Part shown: one piece after another, positions 1-8,942 of the stretch
Position numbering within the stretch: the stretch's first letter is position 1
How the letters are laid out: each line of letters opens with the position of its first letter
DNA from: Deltaproteobacteria bacterium
GTDB lineage: Bacteria > Desulfobacterota > Syntrophia > Syntrophales > UBA2185
NCBI GenBank assembly: GCA_026388495.1
Contig: JAPLJQ010000154.1
Location: 1 to 17,305, forward strand
Length of the DNA stretch: 17,305 nucleotides
Direction: 5' to 3'
The notes under the pieces: generated by a model
The model's database searches: none
What the model saw: the letters and a program-made list of their open reading frames with translations, nothing else
What the model was told of the DNA's origin: nothing
Position numbers and translations under genes: made by a program

Positions 1-113
1 AAAAGTCGTCATTCCCGCGTAGGCGGGAATCAATAGTAGTGTGTATATATGAAAATACTGGATTGCCGTTTTCACGGGAATGACAAGCAGCACCGAAATT
101 CGACTTTTTACGG
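1..113. repeat. MITE-like palindromic repeat, copy 1
   Basis: The ends are inverted repeats: AAAAGTCG at 1-8 and CGACTTTT at 101-108. Inside is a perfect 8-bp hairpin (ATTCCCGC 11-18, loop GTAG, GCGGGAAT 23-30), and a second cgggaatgac core lies at 75-84. The same architecture recurs at 6909-7039. The left edge may extend beyond the window. No coding capacity is seen. It looks like a non-autonomous dispersed element. Confidence 0.7.
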
Positions 114-120
114 GTACATC

Positions 121-138
121 ATCCTTAGTTTCAAGGAT
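121..138. other. Small inverted repeat upstream of the export cassette
   Basis: ATCCTT (121-126), a six-base loop and AAGGAT (133-138) form a perfect 6-bp inverted repeat 80 bases before the first gene. It could be an operator half-pair or a weak hairpin. No T-run follows, so it is not a convincing terminator. No consensus promoter was recognised with confidence in 114-204, an AT-rich stretch that must still hold the promoter of the cassette unless transcription enters from outside the window. Confidence 0.25.
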
Positions 139-218
139 TCAAGATAATATTCATAAATTAATACGTACTTGGTGATTTCATTGTCAACAGTGTCCGCGTC
201 AGAGAAAGGAGTCGCTTC

Positions 219-1445
219 ATGAAATCTGAAAAACTGTTTATTTGTGTCTTGATCGCCCTTTTTATGATCATACCTTCTCCGCTCCTGGCTCAGGGAGGCA
301 AGATCACATTAGGAAACCTGAAAGTCATCCCCGGCATCACGGGCCAGACCATTTACGATGACAATATTTACATGAAAAACGGCACCACCACAGGTAAAAA
401 TGATCCTAGCACAAAGATCTCAGACTGGATCTACCATGTGCAGCCGGCCCTCCTTCTCAATTATACCTTTCCGGAAAGGGGCTTTCTCAACCTTGGTTAC
501 CAGGGAGACTGGGCCTTTTACAACGAGAACAGCAGAAACAACTGGAAAAACAACAAGGGCTCCCTTGCTCTGGATTACAAAGCCCCCGGCGGATTGATAC
601 TGGGGATTAACAACCTCTACGCCGCTTCGGAAGATCCCCTCGGCAGCCCGGATCAATACGCTATCGGTCGCACGACCAGCCGCTGGGACAATGACCTCAA
701 AACCAAGTTCGGATTTCTTTTTTCGGAAAAGTTCAGATCATTGCTCTATTACAATAACTACAAGCAGGAATACAAGGATCAGTCGGACGCCGGCCAGAAT
801 TACAATGACAATGAATTCGGCATCGGCCTGGAGGCAAAATTCCTTCCCAAGACCTGGGGTTTTCTCCGCTACCATTACGGCAAAAGAGATTTTGATGCTG
901 CCTCCGTCACATCTGCATATAAGGCAAATTCCAACTGGCACAAGACAAGCGCCGGTCTGACATGGGACGCCGCGGCCAAACTGAGCGGCGAACTGAACGT
1001 CGGTTACATGTGGAAGTCTTATGACAACGAATACTATACCGCCACGTTAAAGCGTAAGAAGAGCATCGACACCTGGGTTGCCGCAACTTCCATTAGTTAC
1101 AAACCCATTGAGACGACAAACCTCTCCCTGAATATCGCGAGAACCATCAGAGACACGGGCGCCGACACGGGCGAATATTTTGAAGACACGGGTTACGGCC
1201 TCAGCCTGCAGCAGACGATCTTGAGGAAACTCGTATTCAATCTGGGCGGTATGTACAGTATAAACGAATATAATACGAATGGCAGGCAGGATACCAACTA
1301 TTCGGCCAACACCGGTCTGGACTATAAAATCCAGGATTGGGTAACCGTCGGCGTCGGCTACAACTACAAGAAAAAAGATTCAAACTTTAAAGTCAACGAA
1401 TACACGGACAACCAGTTCATCGCATCCCTCAAGCTGGTATATTGA
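219..1445 (+). CDS. Outer-membrane beta-barrel protein of the polysaccharide export cassette
   Basis: The 408-residue product starts with a signal peptide (charged MKSEK, hydrophobic stretch about 6-22, likely cleavage near LLAQ, 22-25). The rest is alternating polar/aromatic segments rich in Tyr, Asn and Trp, as in transmembrane beta-strands, and the chain ends in LKLVY, a terminal aromatic typical of BAM-assembled barrels. The start is supported by AAAGGAG seven bases upstream. It resembles the loosely defined putative beta-barrel porins found in exopolysaccharide loci (PF10082-like; not checked by search). It lies 19 bases before the FecR-domain gene and upstream of OPX and Wzc-type genes, so a role in moving polymer across the outer membrane is inferred. 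The barrel call is firm, the substrate is not. Confidence 0.75.
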   Translation: MKSEKLFICVLIALFMIIPSPLLAQGGKITLGNLKVIPGITGQTIYDDNIYMKNGTTTGKNDPSTKISDWIYHVQPALLLNYTFPERGFLNLGYQGDWAFYNENSRNNWKNNKGSLALDYKAPGGLILGINNLYAASEDPLGSPDQYAIGRTTSRWDNDLKTKFGFLFSEKFRSLLYYNNYKQEYKDQSDAGQNYNDNEFGIGLEAKFLPKTWGFLRYHYGKRDFDAASVTSAYKANSNWHKTSAGLTWDAAAKLSGELNVGYMWKSYDNEYYTATLKRKKSIDTWVAATSISYKPIETTNLSLNIARTIRDTGADTGEYFEDTGYGLSLQQTILRKLVFNLGGMYSINEYNTNGRQDTNYSANTGLDYKIQDWVTVGVGYNYKKKDSNFKVNEYTDNQFIASLKLVY

Positions 1446-1464
1446 GAAAGGAGGAATACACTGC

Positions 1465-2766
<1,302 letters not shown>

Positions 2767-2794
2767 TAATCCTGTTTTTTTGAAAGCACGACAG

Positions 2795-2833
2795 GCCCCC
2801 TCAGTTCCCCTTTTATCAGGGGCACTGGGGGGC
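2795..2833. repeat. GC-rich palindrome between the FecR-domain and OPX genes
   Basis: GCCCCCTCAGTTCCCC (2795-2810), an eight-base loop and GGGGCACTGGGGGGC (2819-2833) form a nearly perfect long hairpin. Read on the minus strand it encodes the 'VPLIKGELRG' type of peptide, which I recognise as the translation of a widespread intergenic repeat. The following GTTTGTTTATATT on the plus strand is only moderately T-rich, so it may act as a leaky terminator or an mRNA stabiliser. It ends 17 bases before the likely OPX start codon. Confidence 0.75.
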
Positions 2834-2850
2834 GTTTGTTTATATTGACC

Positions 2851-3987
2851 ATGAAACGACAAATCATGCGACATTCAAACCACAGCCGGATACTGCAAAT
2901 GCTCTGCTGGAAAGCGCTGTTTTCTTTTCTTCTGTCCGTAATCATTCTGGCCTGCGCCGGCGGCGGAGCGGTCGTAACCGTTACCGAAGTGAGCGATTTG
3001 TCGGGAACGTTAAAAAAGCTCGATTTAAAAAGAGACGATCTGGAAAAGATTCAGGAAATCAAAAAGACCCTGATCACCAAGGATAAGGACCCGGAAACAT
3101 CGGCCCTGACGGATATCCTGCAAAAAAGCACGTCATTCACCGTTACCGAATATCTGGCCAGGTATCCCGATGCCAGGGAAGCGATCAGCGACTACAAAGT
3201 AGGGGGGTATGATGTCCTCAGCATCATTGTCTATGAGGAAAAGGATCTGTCCCGTGAATCCGTCCGGGTAACGGCTGAAGGGTACATTACTTTTCCCCTG
3301 ATCGGCCGGATAAGGGTGGCCGATCTGACCACCACGGAAATCGAAAAGCAGATCGCTAAAATGCTCGCGGAAAAAGAATATCTTCTTGACGCCCACGTCT
3401 CCGTCATGGTGGTCAAATACGAAGGCCGGAAATTTTCCGCCCTTGGCGCTATATTCAACCCAGGACAGTACCCCCTTCAGGCCCGGGAGCGTGTTCTTGA
3501 CGGCATTTCCAAGGCGGGCGGTCTGGCCTCCATGAGGCAATCCGGAGGGAGGGAAGAACCACAGTCCCAGGAGGGTATGATTATCCGCACCCTGAATCAG
3601 GGCAAAGCCAGCGAGATAAAGATTGTCATCACCTTTGATCTCCAGGGTCTCTTAAAGGGACGTGATCAGAACGCCAATATCCTCCTCGCTGAAAAGGACG
3701 TCATTTATATCCCCAGCGCAGATTTCTTTTACATTATCGGTGAGGTAAAGAACCCTGGTTCCTATGCCTTCACCAAAAAAGATATCACCATAGTGGAAGC
3801 GATCAGCATGGCCGGCGGATTCACACATATCGCGGCGCGAAACAGAACGCGCATCGTTCGCGTCGATAAGGGCAAAGAAAAAATCTACGATGTCAATATG
3901 GACGCCATCACGAGGTCGGGCAAGATGATCCAGGCCTTGCCCATCAAACCCAACGATCTCATCGTGGTGCCGGAAAGCTTCTTTTAA
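2851..3987 (+). CDS. Polysaccharide export (OPX/Wza-type) outer-membrane lipoprotein
   Basis: The product exports capsular or exopolysaccharide through the envelope. A lipobox-like VIILAC followed by AGGG gives an expected lipidated Cys about 35 residues after the chosen ATG. A Poly_export domain (motif DYKVGGYDVLSIIVYEEKDL) is followed by two SLBB-like segments (ALGAIFNPGQYPL and YIIGEVKNPGSYAF, each followed by an (I)SxAGG element). The chain ends at VVPESFF directly after the last domain, so the C-terminal membrane-spanning helix of E. coli Wza appears to be absent. About 80 extra residues precede the export domain. The start is uncertain: a TTG at 2836 and ATGs at 2851, 2866 and 2899 are in frame and none has a good ribosome-binding site. 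The gene sits 17 bases before the Wzc-type gene. The family call is firm. Confidence 0.9.
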   Translation: MKRQIMRHSNHSRILQMLCWKALFSFLLSVIILACAGGGAVVTVTEVSDLSGTLKKLDLKRDDLEKIQEIKKTLITKDKDPETSALTDILQKSTSFTVTEYLARYPDAREAISDYKVGGYDVLSIIVYEEKDLSRESVRVTAEGYITFPLIGRIRVADLTTTEIEKQIAKMLAEKEYLLDAHVSVMVVKYEGRKFSALGAIFNPGQYPLQARERVLDGISKAGGLASMRQSGGREEPQSQEGMIIRTLNQGKASEIKIVITFDLQGLLKGRDQNANILLAEKDVIYIPSADFFYIIGEVKNPGSYAFTKKDITIVEAISMAGGFTHIAARNRTRIVRVDKGKEKIYDVNMDAITRSGKMIQALPIKPNDLIVVPESFF

Positions 3988-4004
3988 GGATATACAAACA
4001 ATTT

Positions 4005-6371
4005 ATGGAAATCGGACAGAAAAATATCAACATTCACGATTATATCCGCGTCATCTTAAAGCACCAGTGGACCATCCTGACCATTTTTGCCGTCATCGTC
4101 GTCAGCGTCGTCATTTTTTCTTTCACGGCAACGCCCATCTACAAAGCGACGACAAGGATCATTATTGAGAAGGAGAATCCGAAGGTCGTCTCTTTTCAGG
4201 AGGTCATGTCGATAGATTCCTCCGGTATGGATTACTACCAGACCCAGTACAAGCTCATCGAAAGCCGGGCCGTGGCCAATGAGGTGATCAAGCGCCTCAA
4301 GCTGGATCAGAATGAGGAATTTGTTCCGAAGCCCGGATTTTTCTCCGACATATGGGAGACCGTCATATCACCGATTACCTATGTCAAATCCCTGTTGAAG
4401 ACGGAAACACCCGTCCCTTCCGCATTGGAGGAAGGGCTCGTCGAGCCTTATTCACCCCTTGTCGATCCGTTTATCAAGCAGGTGAAAGTCAGCCCCATCC
4501 GCAACAGCCGTCTTGTCGATCTGAGCTTTGAAGCCAAAGACCCGGTCCTCGCGGCCAAGATTGCAAACACCGTCGCCCGCGCCTACATCCACCTGAGTCT
4601 TCAGACGAAGCTGAAGGCCACCTCGGATGCCGTCAACTGGCTCAACCAGCAGGTCGAACAGGAAAAGAAAAAGGTGGAGCAGGCGGAACAGGCCCTCCTT
4701 AAGTACAAACAGCAACAGGGCATCGTGACGGATTTTTCCAGCAACGTGGAGACCATTACGGCCCAGAAGCTTGCGGAATTGAACAAACAGGTGGTCGATG
4801 CGACATCCAGGAGGGTGGAAGCGGAAACCCGCTTCCGCCAGGCAAAAAACCTGGAGCACAATCTCGATTCCATGGGTTCCATACCGGAAGTCCTTCAGAA
4901 CCTTCTCATCCAGGACATCAAAAAACAGGAAGTGGAGTTGCATAAGAGGCTTTCCGAGTTCTCCAAGCGCTACGGCGCCAATCATCCACAGATCATCGCC
5001 CTGAACAATGAACTGAAAACATTGAACGGCAGGAAAATGGGGGAAATTCAACGGGTCGTCAATGCCCTTCAGAACGAGTACCGTGTGGCCCTGGCCAAAG
5101 AGCAGTCCCTGAAAGGCGCCCTGGGACAGCAAAAGGGGGAAACCCTGTCCATGAACGAGAAGGCCATTGATTATAACGTCTTGAAACGGGAGGCGGAAAC
5201 GAGCCGTGAGATGTTCGACGTTTTGATCAAGCGCTTTAAGGAAACCTCCATGACGGAAGACATCCGCACGGGCAACATCCGCATCGTGGATCCGGCGGAA
5301 ATCCCCAAGTCACCGGTAAAGCCGAAAAAAACCCAGAATATCCTTCTGGCTATTGTCGTGGGTCTCTCCATGGGTGTGGGTCTGGCTTTTTTCCTGGAGT
5401 ACATTGACAGCACCATCAAGCTTCCCGATGAAGTCAGCCATCTGTTAAAGGTTCCCTATCTGGGACCCGTGCCGGCCCTGGCATCAGAAGCGGAGGCCGA
5501 AGGGAAAGAGGCGGAAAAGAAGCCGGAGGATGACCTGATCTCCCATTTCTCACCGAAATCCACGGCCAGCGAATCCTACAGGGGGATCCGTACGGCGCTG
5601 CTCCTGTCTTCCGCCGACAGGCCTCCCCAGGTCATTCTCGTCTGCAGCTCCGCCCCCCGGGAAGGAAAGACCATCACCTCCGCCAACATCGCCATCACTA
5701 TGGCCCAGGCGGGCGGCAAGATTCTGGTTCTCGATTGCGACATGCGCCGACCAAAACTGCACAAGCTCTTCGGCACGGACCGGGATAAAGGGATGTCCAA
5801 CATCCTGGCAGGGTTCTGCGGCATGGATGAAGCCGTCGTTCATACCCATATTCCAAACGTTGACATCATCCCTTCCGGGCCGATACCGCCCAACCCGTCA
5901 GAGATTCTGAGTTCTCACCATATGAAGGAACTTATCGAACAGGCACGGACCCGCTATGAGCGGATCATCATTGACTCGCCTCCCATTACGGCCGTGACGG
6001 ACGCCGTCATCCTGTCCAGTTTCGCAGACGGCGTTGTCATCGTTATTCGCGCCGGAGAAACCCACAGGGAAATCATCAGAAACGGCATCGCCCAGCTTAA
6101 GGCCGTGAATGCCCATATTCTCGGCGCCGTGCTAAACGGCGTGGAAATGGGACGGGACAGCTACTATTATTATCAGTATTACTACTATTATTACGGAGAA
6201 GACGGAGAAAAAAGAAAAAAGACCCGCCCGAAGAAAAAAGCCGTCGGCCGTTACGGGGAGGCGATTGAGGCAACCAAAGATTACGGGGGAAGAATTAAAA
6301 AGGCCTGGATGAAGGAGCAGGGTGAAAATCTAAAAAGGGTCTGGATCAATATGCGCAGACCCAGATCATAA
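4005..6371 (+). CDS. Wzc-type polysaccharide co-polymerase and tyrosine autokinase
   Basis: This 788-residue inner-membrane protein controls polymer length and export together with the OPX protein. It has a Wzz domain with TM1 at about 23-40, a long periplasmic coiled-coil region (about 195-430), the proline-rich motif DPAEIPKSPVKPKK and TM2 at 446-467. The cytoplasmic BY-kinase has Walker A APREGKT (550-556, K555), Walker A' VLDCDMRRP (575-583, D577 and D579) and Walker B IIIDSPP (654-660). The C-terminal tyrosine cluster is dense: Y720-723, Q724, Y725-730, the expected autophosphorylation sites. A basic tail of nearly 60 residues follows the cluster, longer than I would expect. AAGGA lies 14 bases before the ATG, a rather long spacing. 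It is the last gene of the cassette; no clear terminator separates it from the convergent yraN. Confidence 0.93.
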   Translation: MEIGQKNINIHDYIRVILKHQWTILTIFAVIVVSVVIFSFTATPIYKATTRIIIEKENPKVVSFQEVMSIDSSGMDYYQTQYKLIESRAVANEVIKRLKLDQNEEFVPKPGFFSDIWETVISPITYVKSLLKTETPVPSALEEGLVEPYSPLVDPFIKQVKVSPIRNSRLVDLSFEAKDPVLAAKIANTVARAYIHLSLQTKLKATSDAVNWLNQQVEQEKKKVEQAEQALLKYKQQQGIVTDFSSNVETITAQKLAELNKQVVDATSRRVEAETRFRQAKNLEHNLDSMGSIPEVLQNLLIQDIKKQEVELHKRLSEFSKRYGANHPQIIALNNELKTLNGRKMGEIQRVVNALQNEYRVALAKEQSLKGALGQQKGETLSMNEKAIDYNVLKREAETSREMFDVLIKRFKETSMTEDIRTGNIRIVDPAEIPKSPVKPKKTQNILLAIVVGLSMGVGLAFFLEYIDSTIKLPDEVSHLLKVPYLGPVPALASEAEAEGKEAEKKPEDDLISHFSPKSTASESYRGIRTALLLSSADRPPQVILVCSSAPREGKTITSANIAITMAQAGGKILVLDCDMRRPKLHKLFGTDRDKGMSNILAGFCGMDEAVVHTHIPNVDIIPSGPIPPNPSEILSSHHMKELIEQARTRYERIIIDSPPITAVTDAVILSSFADGVVIVIRAGETHREIIRNGIAQLKAVNAHILGAVLNGVEMGRDSYYYYQYYYYYYGEDGEKRKKTRPKKKAVGRYGEAIEATKDYGGRIKKAWMKEQGENLKRVWINMRRPRS

Positions 6372-6449
6372 AACGATATGCGCCCGTCCTCAGTCCCCCG
6401 TCTTAACTGTGCCGGTTCTTCCTCCCGCTCGCGTCTGCTTATAGGCTTT

Positions 6450-6845
6450 TCAAAAGGCGAGATCGAAGGCATTACGAATAATCTCAACCTGATTGCCTGC
6501 GGGAAACAGCTTGACCGCCACAACATCGAAGCGTGCGTTACAGGGATAGAGACGCCGGTCCTCCAGATATTTCAAAGCAATTCGGGACAGTGTCTTCTGT
6601 TTCCCCAGACCCACGGCCATCTGGGGGTCGCCGAAGCGCTCCGATCTCCTGCTTTTCACCTCTGCAAATACAATCGTATCTCCGTCCTTCGCGACAATAT
6701 CGACCTCTCCAAACAGACATCGATAATTACGTTCGAGAATATCATATCCTTCCTTCTTCAGATAGGCGACGGCAATATCTTCCCCCTCTTTTCCCGTCCG
6801 TATCCTGTCTGATCCCTTCATGCTTTTCTTAGAAGAATCCTTCAT
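6450..6845 (-). CDS. yraN: YraN family (UPF0102) nuclease-fold protein
   Basis: From the ATG at 6845 the product has 131 residues, close to the family's usual size. It has the conserved pattern GKEGEDIAVAYLKKEGYDIL, RNYRCLFGEVDIV, then FAEVKSRRSERFGDP, matching the restriction-endonuclease-like core (acidic residues plus ExK) of UPF0102. The biochemical role is poorly known in the family. The frame stays open to 6941, but those 32 extra residues are encoded by a dispersed repeat (WIPDQVRND peptide), so the longer start is rejected; an alternative ATG lies at 6821. It is the last gene of the ffh-rpsP-rimM-trmD-rplS-rnhB series, a widely conserved neighbourhood, and is separated from rnhB by about 210 bases of repeat sequence. 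Confidence 0.9.
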   Translation of the reverse strand: MKDSSKKSMKGSDRIRTGKEGEDIAVAYLKKEGYDILERNYRCLFGEVDIVAKDGDTIVFAEVKSRRSERFGDPQMAVGLGKQKTLSRIALKYLEDRRLYPCNARFDVVAVKLFPAGNQVEIIRNAFDLAF

Positions 6846-6869
6846 GACAAAAATAAAACCTTTATTGTC

Positions 6870-6890
6870 ATTCCGGACCTGATCCGGAAT
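6870..6890. repeat. Short palindromic repeat (cattccgga...tccggaatg type)
   Basis: ATTCCGGA (6870-6877), loop CCTGA and TCCGGAAT (6883-6890) form a perfect 8-bp hairpin. This sequence family is widespread in bacterial genomes and translates as WIPDQVRND in one frame, as it does here on the minus strand. It abuts the yraN start. Confidence 0.7.
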
Positions 6891-6908
6891 CCAGGCTACA
6901 CCAATCTT

Positions 6909-7039
6909 GACACCTTCGTAAAAAGTCCCCCAACCCGTCACTCCCGCGAAGACGGGAGTTCAGATCTATTTAATATTAATGGATTATCGCCTTCGCGGGA
7001 ATGACAATTTTAGGCGAAATACGACTTTTTTGCGAGTTT
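6909..7039. mobile_element. MITE-like element, copy 2, with flanking direct repeats
   Basis: The ends are imperfect inverted repeats: CGTAAAAAGTC (6917-6927) and GACTTTTTTGCG (7023-7034). An internal perfect 7-bp hairpin is ACTCCCG (6940-6946) and CGGGAGT (6953-6959), and another core, cgggaatgac, lies in the right half. The 9-base sequence ACCAATCTT occurs at 6900-6908 and again at 7040-7048, directly outside the element, as expected of a target-site duplication. No ORF lies inside. It sits between rnhB and yraN in an otherwise conserved operon, and the same architecture is seen at 1-113. Confidence 0.65.
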
Positions 7040-7059
7040 ACCAATCTTTATGATACGAT

Positions 7060-7683
7060 TTAAAAGTCGAATTCTATCGTTGACGACAGGGTGCTTATGT
7101 CCCGAATGCTGAAAGACCGTCGATGTATCTTGCAGCGCCCATGCGTTCCAATGGCCTCCCGGTGTTCTAATGTCCCGTAGCCTTTGTTTTTAAGAAAATT
7201 ATACTGGGGAAACTGTCGATGGTAGATCTCCATGATCCTATCCCTTGACACCTTGGCAATAATGGAGGCCGAGGCAACCGAAATGCTCAGGGAGTCTCCC
7301 CTTACAATGGTTTCCTGGGGTATGGACAGAGCAATTTTCTTTGTTCCGTCAATGAGAAGATACTCGGGGGGAGTGACCAAGTCTGATACGGCTTCACTCA
7401 TGGCTAAAAGTGCTGCCTGAAGGATATTGACAGCATCAATAACGGGGACCTCGACAACACCGAGGCCGACGGACAGGGCATCCCGCTTGATGATGTCGTA
7501 CAGTATGCCTCTTTTTTTTGCTGTAAGCTGTTTTGAATCCCTGATATCCGCGTTTTCATAATCGTGCGGCAGGATTACGGCTGCCGCAACAACTGGACCT
7601 GCAAGGGGGCCTCTGCCCGCCTCATCAACACCGGCAACCACTTTATAACCACGCTGATAGGCACGCCGCTCAAAACTGTTCAT
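7060..7683 (-). CDS. rnhB: Ribonuclease HII
   Basis: The enzyme cleaves RNA in RNA/DNA hybrids and removes single ribonucleotides from DNA. The 207-residue product has AGVDEAGRGPLAGPVV near the N terminus (D20, E21), DSKQLT (49-54), YLLIDGT (D112) and RGDSLSISVASASIIAKVSRD (D130 and following), giving the DEDD metal-binding set with the same spacing as in E. coli RNase HII. The start MNSFERRAYQRGY fits the usual family N terminus, although no strong ribosome-binding site is seen upstream. It lies downstream of rplS with a 71-base gap that may hold a weak terminator, and a repeat element separates it from yraN. Confidence 0.96.
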   Translation of the reverse strand: MNSFERRAYQRGYKVVAGVDEAGRGPLAGPVVAAAVILPHDYENADIRDSKQLTAKKRGILYDIIKRDALSVGLGVVEVPVIDAVNILQAALLAMSEAVSDLVTPPEYLLIDGTKKIALSIPQETIVRGDSLSISVASASIIAKVSRDRIMEIYHRQFPQYNFLKNKGYGTLEHREAIGTHGRCKIHRRSFSIRDISTLSSTIEFDF

Positions 7684-7728
7684 TTAATGTAACTATTTAA
7701 ACTCGAAGGATATGTCCGTCATCACGAC

Positions 7729-7767
7729 AAAAAGGGGCAATTTTCAAAGTCTTGTCATGCCTTGCCC
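7729..7767 (-). terminator. Possible weak terminator after rplS
   Basis: On the minus strand GGGCAA (7767-7762) can pair with TTGCCC (7740-7735), followed by C and a five-T run (7733-7729). The loop is long (21 bases) and the stem overlaps the rplS stop region, so partial termination is the most that can be claimed. Confidence 0.35.
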
Positions 7768-8102
7768 AGCTCTTTGATCCTCGCCTTTTTCCCTCTAAGC
7801 GCTCGCAGATAATATAAACGGGATCTTCTGACCCTGCCCCGAGTGACGACCTCAATCCTGTCGATGACCGGAGAATGAAGAGGAAATGTTCTTTCCACGC
7901 CGACACCGTAAGATACCTTCCTCACAGTGAAGCTCGACCGGCTGTCACCCCGTTTCTTGCGTATGACCACGCCTTCAAACGCCTGAATTCTTTGTTTCTG
8001 CCCTTCGATGATTCGTACATATACCCTCACGGTGTCACCCGACTTGAAACCGGGAATATCACCCCTCATCTGCTCTTTTTCAAACATTTCAATAACGTTC
8101 AT
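7755..8102 (-). CDS. rplS: 50S ribosomal protein L19
   Basis: This 115-residue protein binds 23S rRNA near the 30S/50S interface. It is recognisable along its whole length: MNVIEMFEKEQMRGDIPGF at the N terminus, GDTVRVYVRIIEG, AFEGVVIRKKRG, FTVRKVSYGVGVERTFPLHS, then RVRRSRLYYLRALRGKKARI. Length is standard. A strong ribosome-binding site (GAGGAGGA on the minus strand, 8118-8111) lies eight bases before the ATG. It follows trmD in the conserved rpsP-rimM-trmD-rplS series, but a 102-base gap with a palindromic repeat separates the two. Confidence 0.98.
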   Translation of the reverse strand: MNVIEMFEKEQMRGDIPGFKSGDTVRVYVRIIEGQKQRIQAFEGVVIRKKRGDSRSSFTVRKVSYGVGVERTFPLHSPVIDRIEVVTRGRVRRSRLYYLRALRGKKARIKELGKA

Positions 8103-8142
8103 CTAAATTTTCCTCCTCATTCTTTCACTACTCTTTATAAAT

Positions 8143-8197
8143 GCTGGATTCCCGCTGGAGCCTGCCCTCGAATGTGCCTGTCGGGGGTGGGAATGAC
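8143..8197. repeat. Palindromic repeat between trmD and rplS
   Basis: The sequence from 'tggattcccgc' through 'cctgccctcgaatgtgcctg' to 'tcgggggtgggaatgaca' can fold as an imperfect hairpin with ATTCCC and GGGAAT as outer arms. It shares the cgggaatgac-like core with the other intergenic repeats here but lacks the cgtaaaaagtcg ends. Confidence 0.55.
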
Positions 8198-8204
8198 AAA
8201 TTGT

Positions 8205-8936
8205 TTACCCTTTCTTTATTGACTCCAGAATTTCTTTATCTTTTCCCGATAGGTCCGCTTTCTTCAACAGATCGGGTCGTTTTAACCGTGTTCTCCTGAG
8301 CGATTCTCTGCGCCGCCAGGCCTGAATGTCCCGGTGATTTCCTGAGAGAAGTACTTCAGGAACCTGCCATCCCCTGTAATTAGCGGGACGCGTGTAGTGG
8401 GGATATTCCAGGAGCCCGTCAGACAAGGAATCCATAACTACTGATTCGTCATTCCCCAGAACGCCCGGTACCAGACGGGAAACGGCATCAATCACCACCA
8501 TGGCCGGGATCTCTCCTCCCGTCATTATATAATCGCCAATAGAAATTTCCCTGTCAATCAGGCAGGTTCTTACCCTTTCATCCACACCTTCATAATGTCC
8601 ACACACAAGCACGATCCTGGAACAGGATGACAGTTCCCTGGCGATATCCTGGTTGAAAAGCTCACCCTGAGGAGTCAAAAGAACGATCAGGACATCATCA
8701 CGATGATGTACAATGGATGAAATCGCCCTCTCAATGGGCTCCACTTTCATCACCATACCGCCGCCACCTCCGTAAGGTGCGTCATCCGTTACCCTGTGTT
8801 TGTCTTCTGCATAATCACGGATGTTATGAAGGCAAATATCGAGGAGTCCTTTTTCCTTAGCTCTTTTCAGGATGCTGTAATGAAACGGAGATTCAAACAT
8901 CTCCGGAAACAGGGACAGGATGTCAAATCTGATCAT
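8205..8936 (-). CDS. trmD: tRNA (guanine-N1)-methyltransferase
   Basis: TrmD methylates G37 of tRNAs using S-adenosylmethionine, which prevents +1 frameshifting. The 243-residue product carries the trefoil-knot SPOUT signatures: DDAPYGGGGGM (51-61), LVCGHYEGVDERV (110-122) and ISIGDYIMTGGEIPAMVVID (131-150), then DSLSDGLLEYPHYTRP from residue 169 with the conserved catalytic Asp region. Start and length are typical. It begins six bases after the rimM stop codon, so the pair is clearly co-transcribed. Confidence 0.98.
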   Translation of the reverse strand: MIRFDILSLFPEMFESPFHYSILKRAKEKGLLDICLHNIRDYAEDKHRVTDDAPYGGGGGMVMKVEPIERAISSIVHHRDDVLIVLLTPQGELFNQDIARELSSCSRIVLVCGHYEGVDERVRTCLIDREISIGDYIMTGGEIPAMVVIDAVSRLVPGVLGNDESVVMDSLSDGLLEYPHYTRPANYRGWQVPEVLLSGNHRDIQAWRRRESLRRTRLKRPDLLKKADLSGKDKEILESIKKG

Positions 8937-8942
8937 ATCCGT

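Noticed and set aside
170..185. Sigma-54 promoter (TGG...TTG) before the export cassette
   Set aside because: The spacing fits, but the essential -12 GC reads GT and the -24 box is poor, so it is not claimed as a feature.
6846..6941. N-terminal extension of YraN by 32 residues
   Set aside because: These codons come from dispersed repeat sequence (WIPDQVRND peptide) and do not belong to the family's N terminus.
7697..7906. Minus-strand 69-codon frame across the rplS end
   Set aside because: It is a shadow of rplS in another frame, with no family match and no reason for a start.
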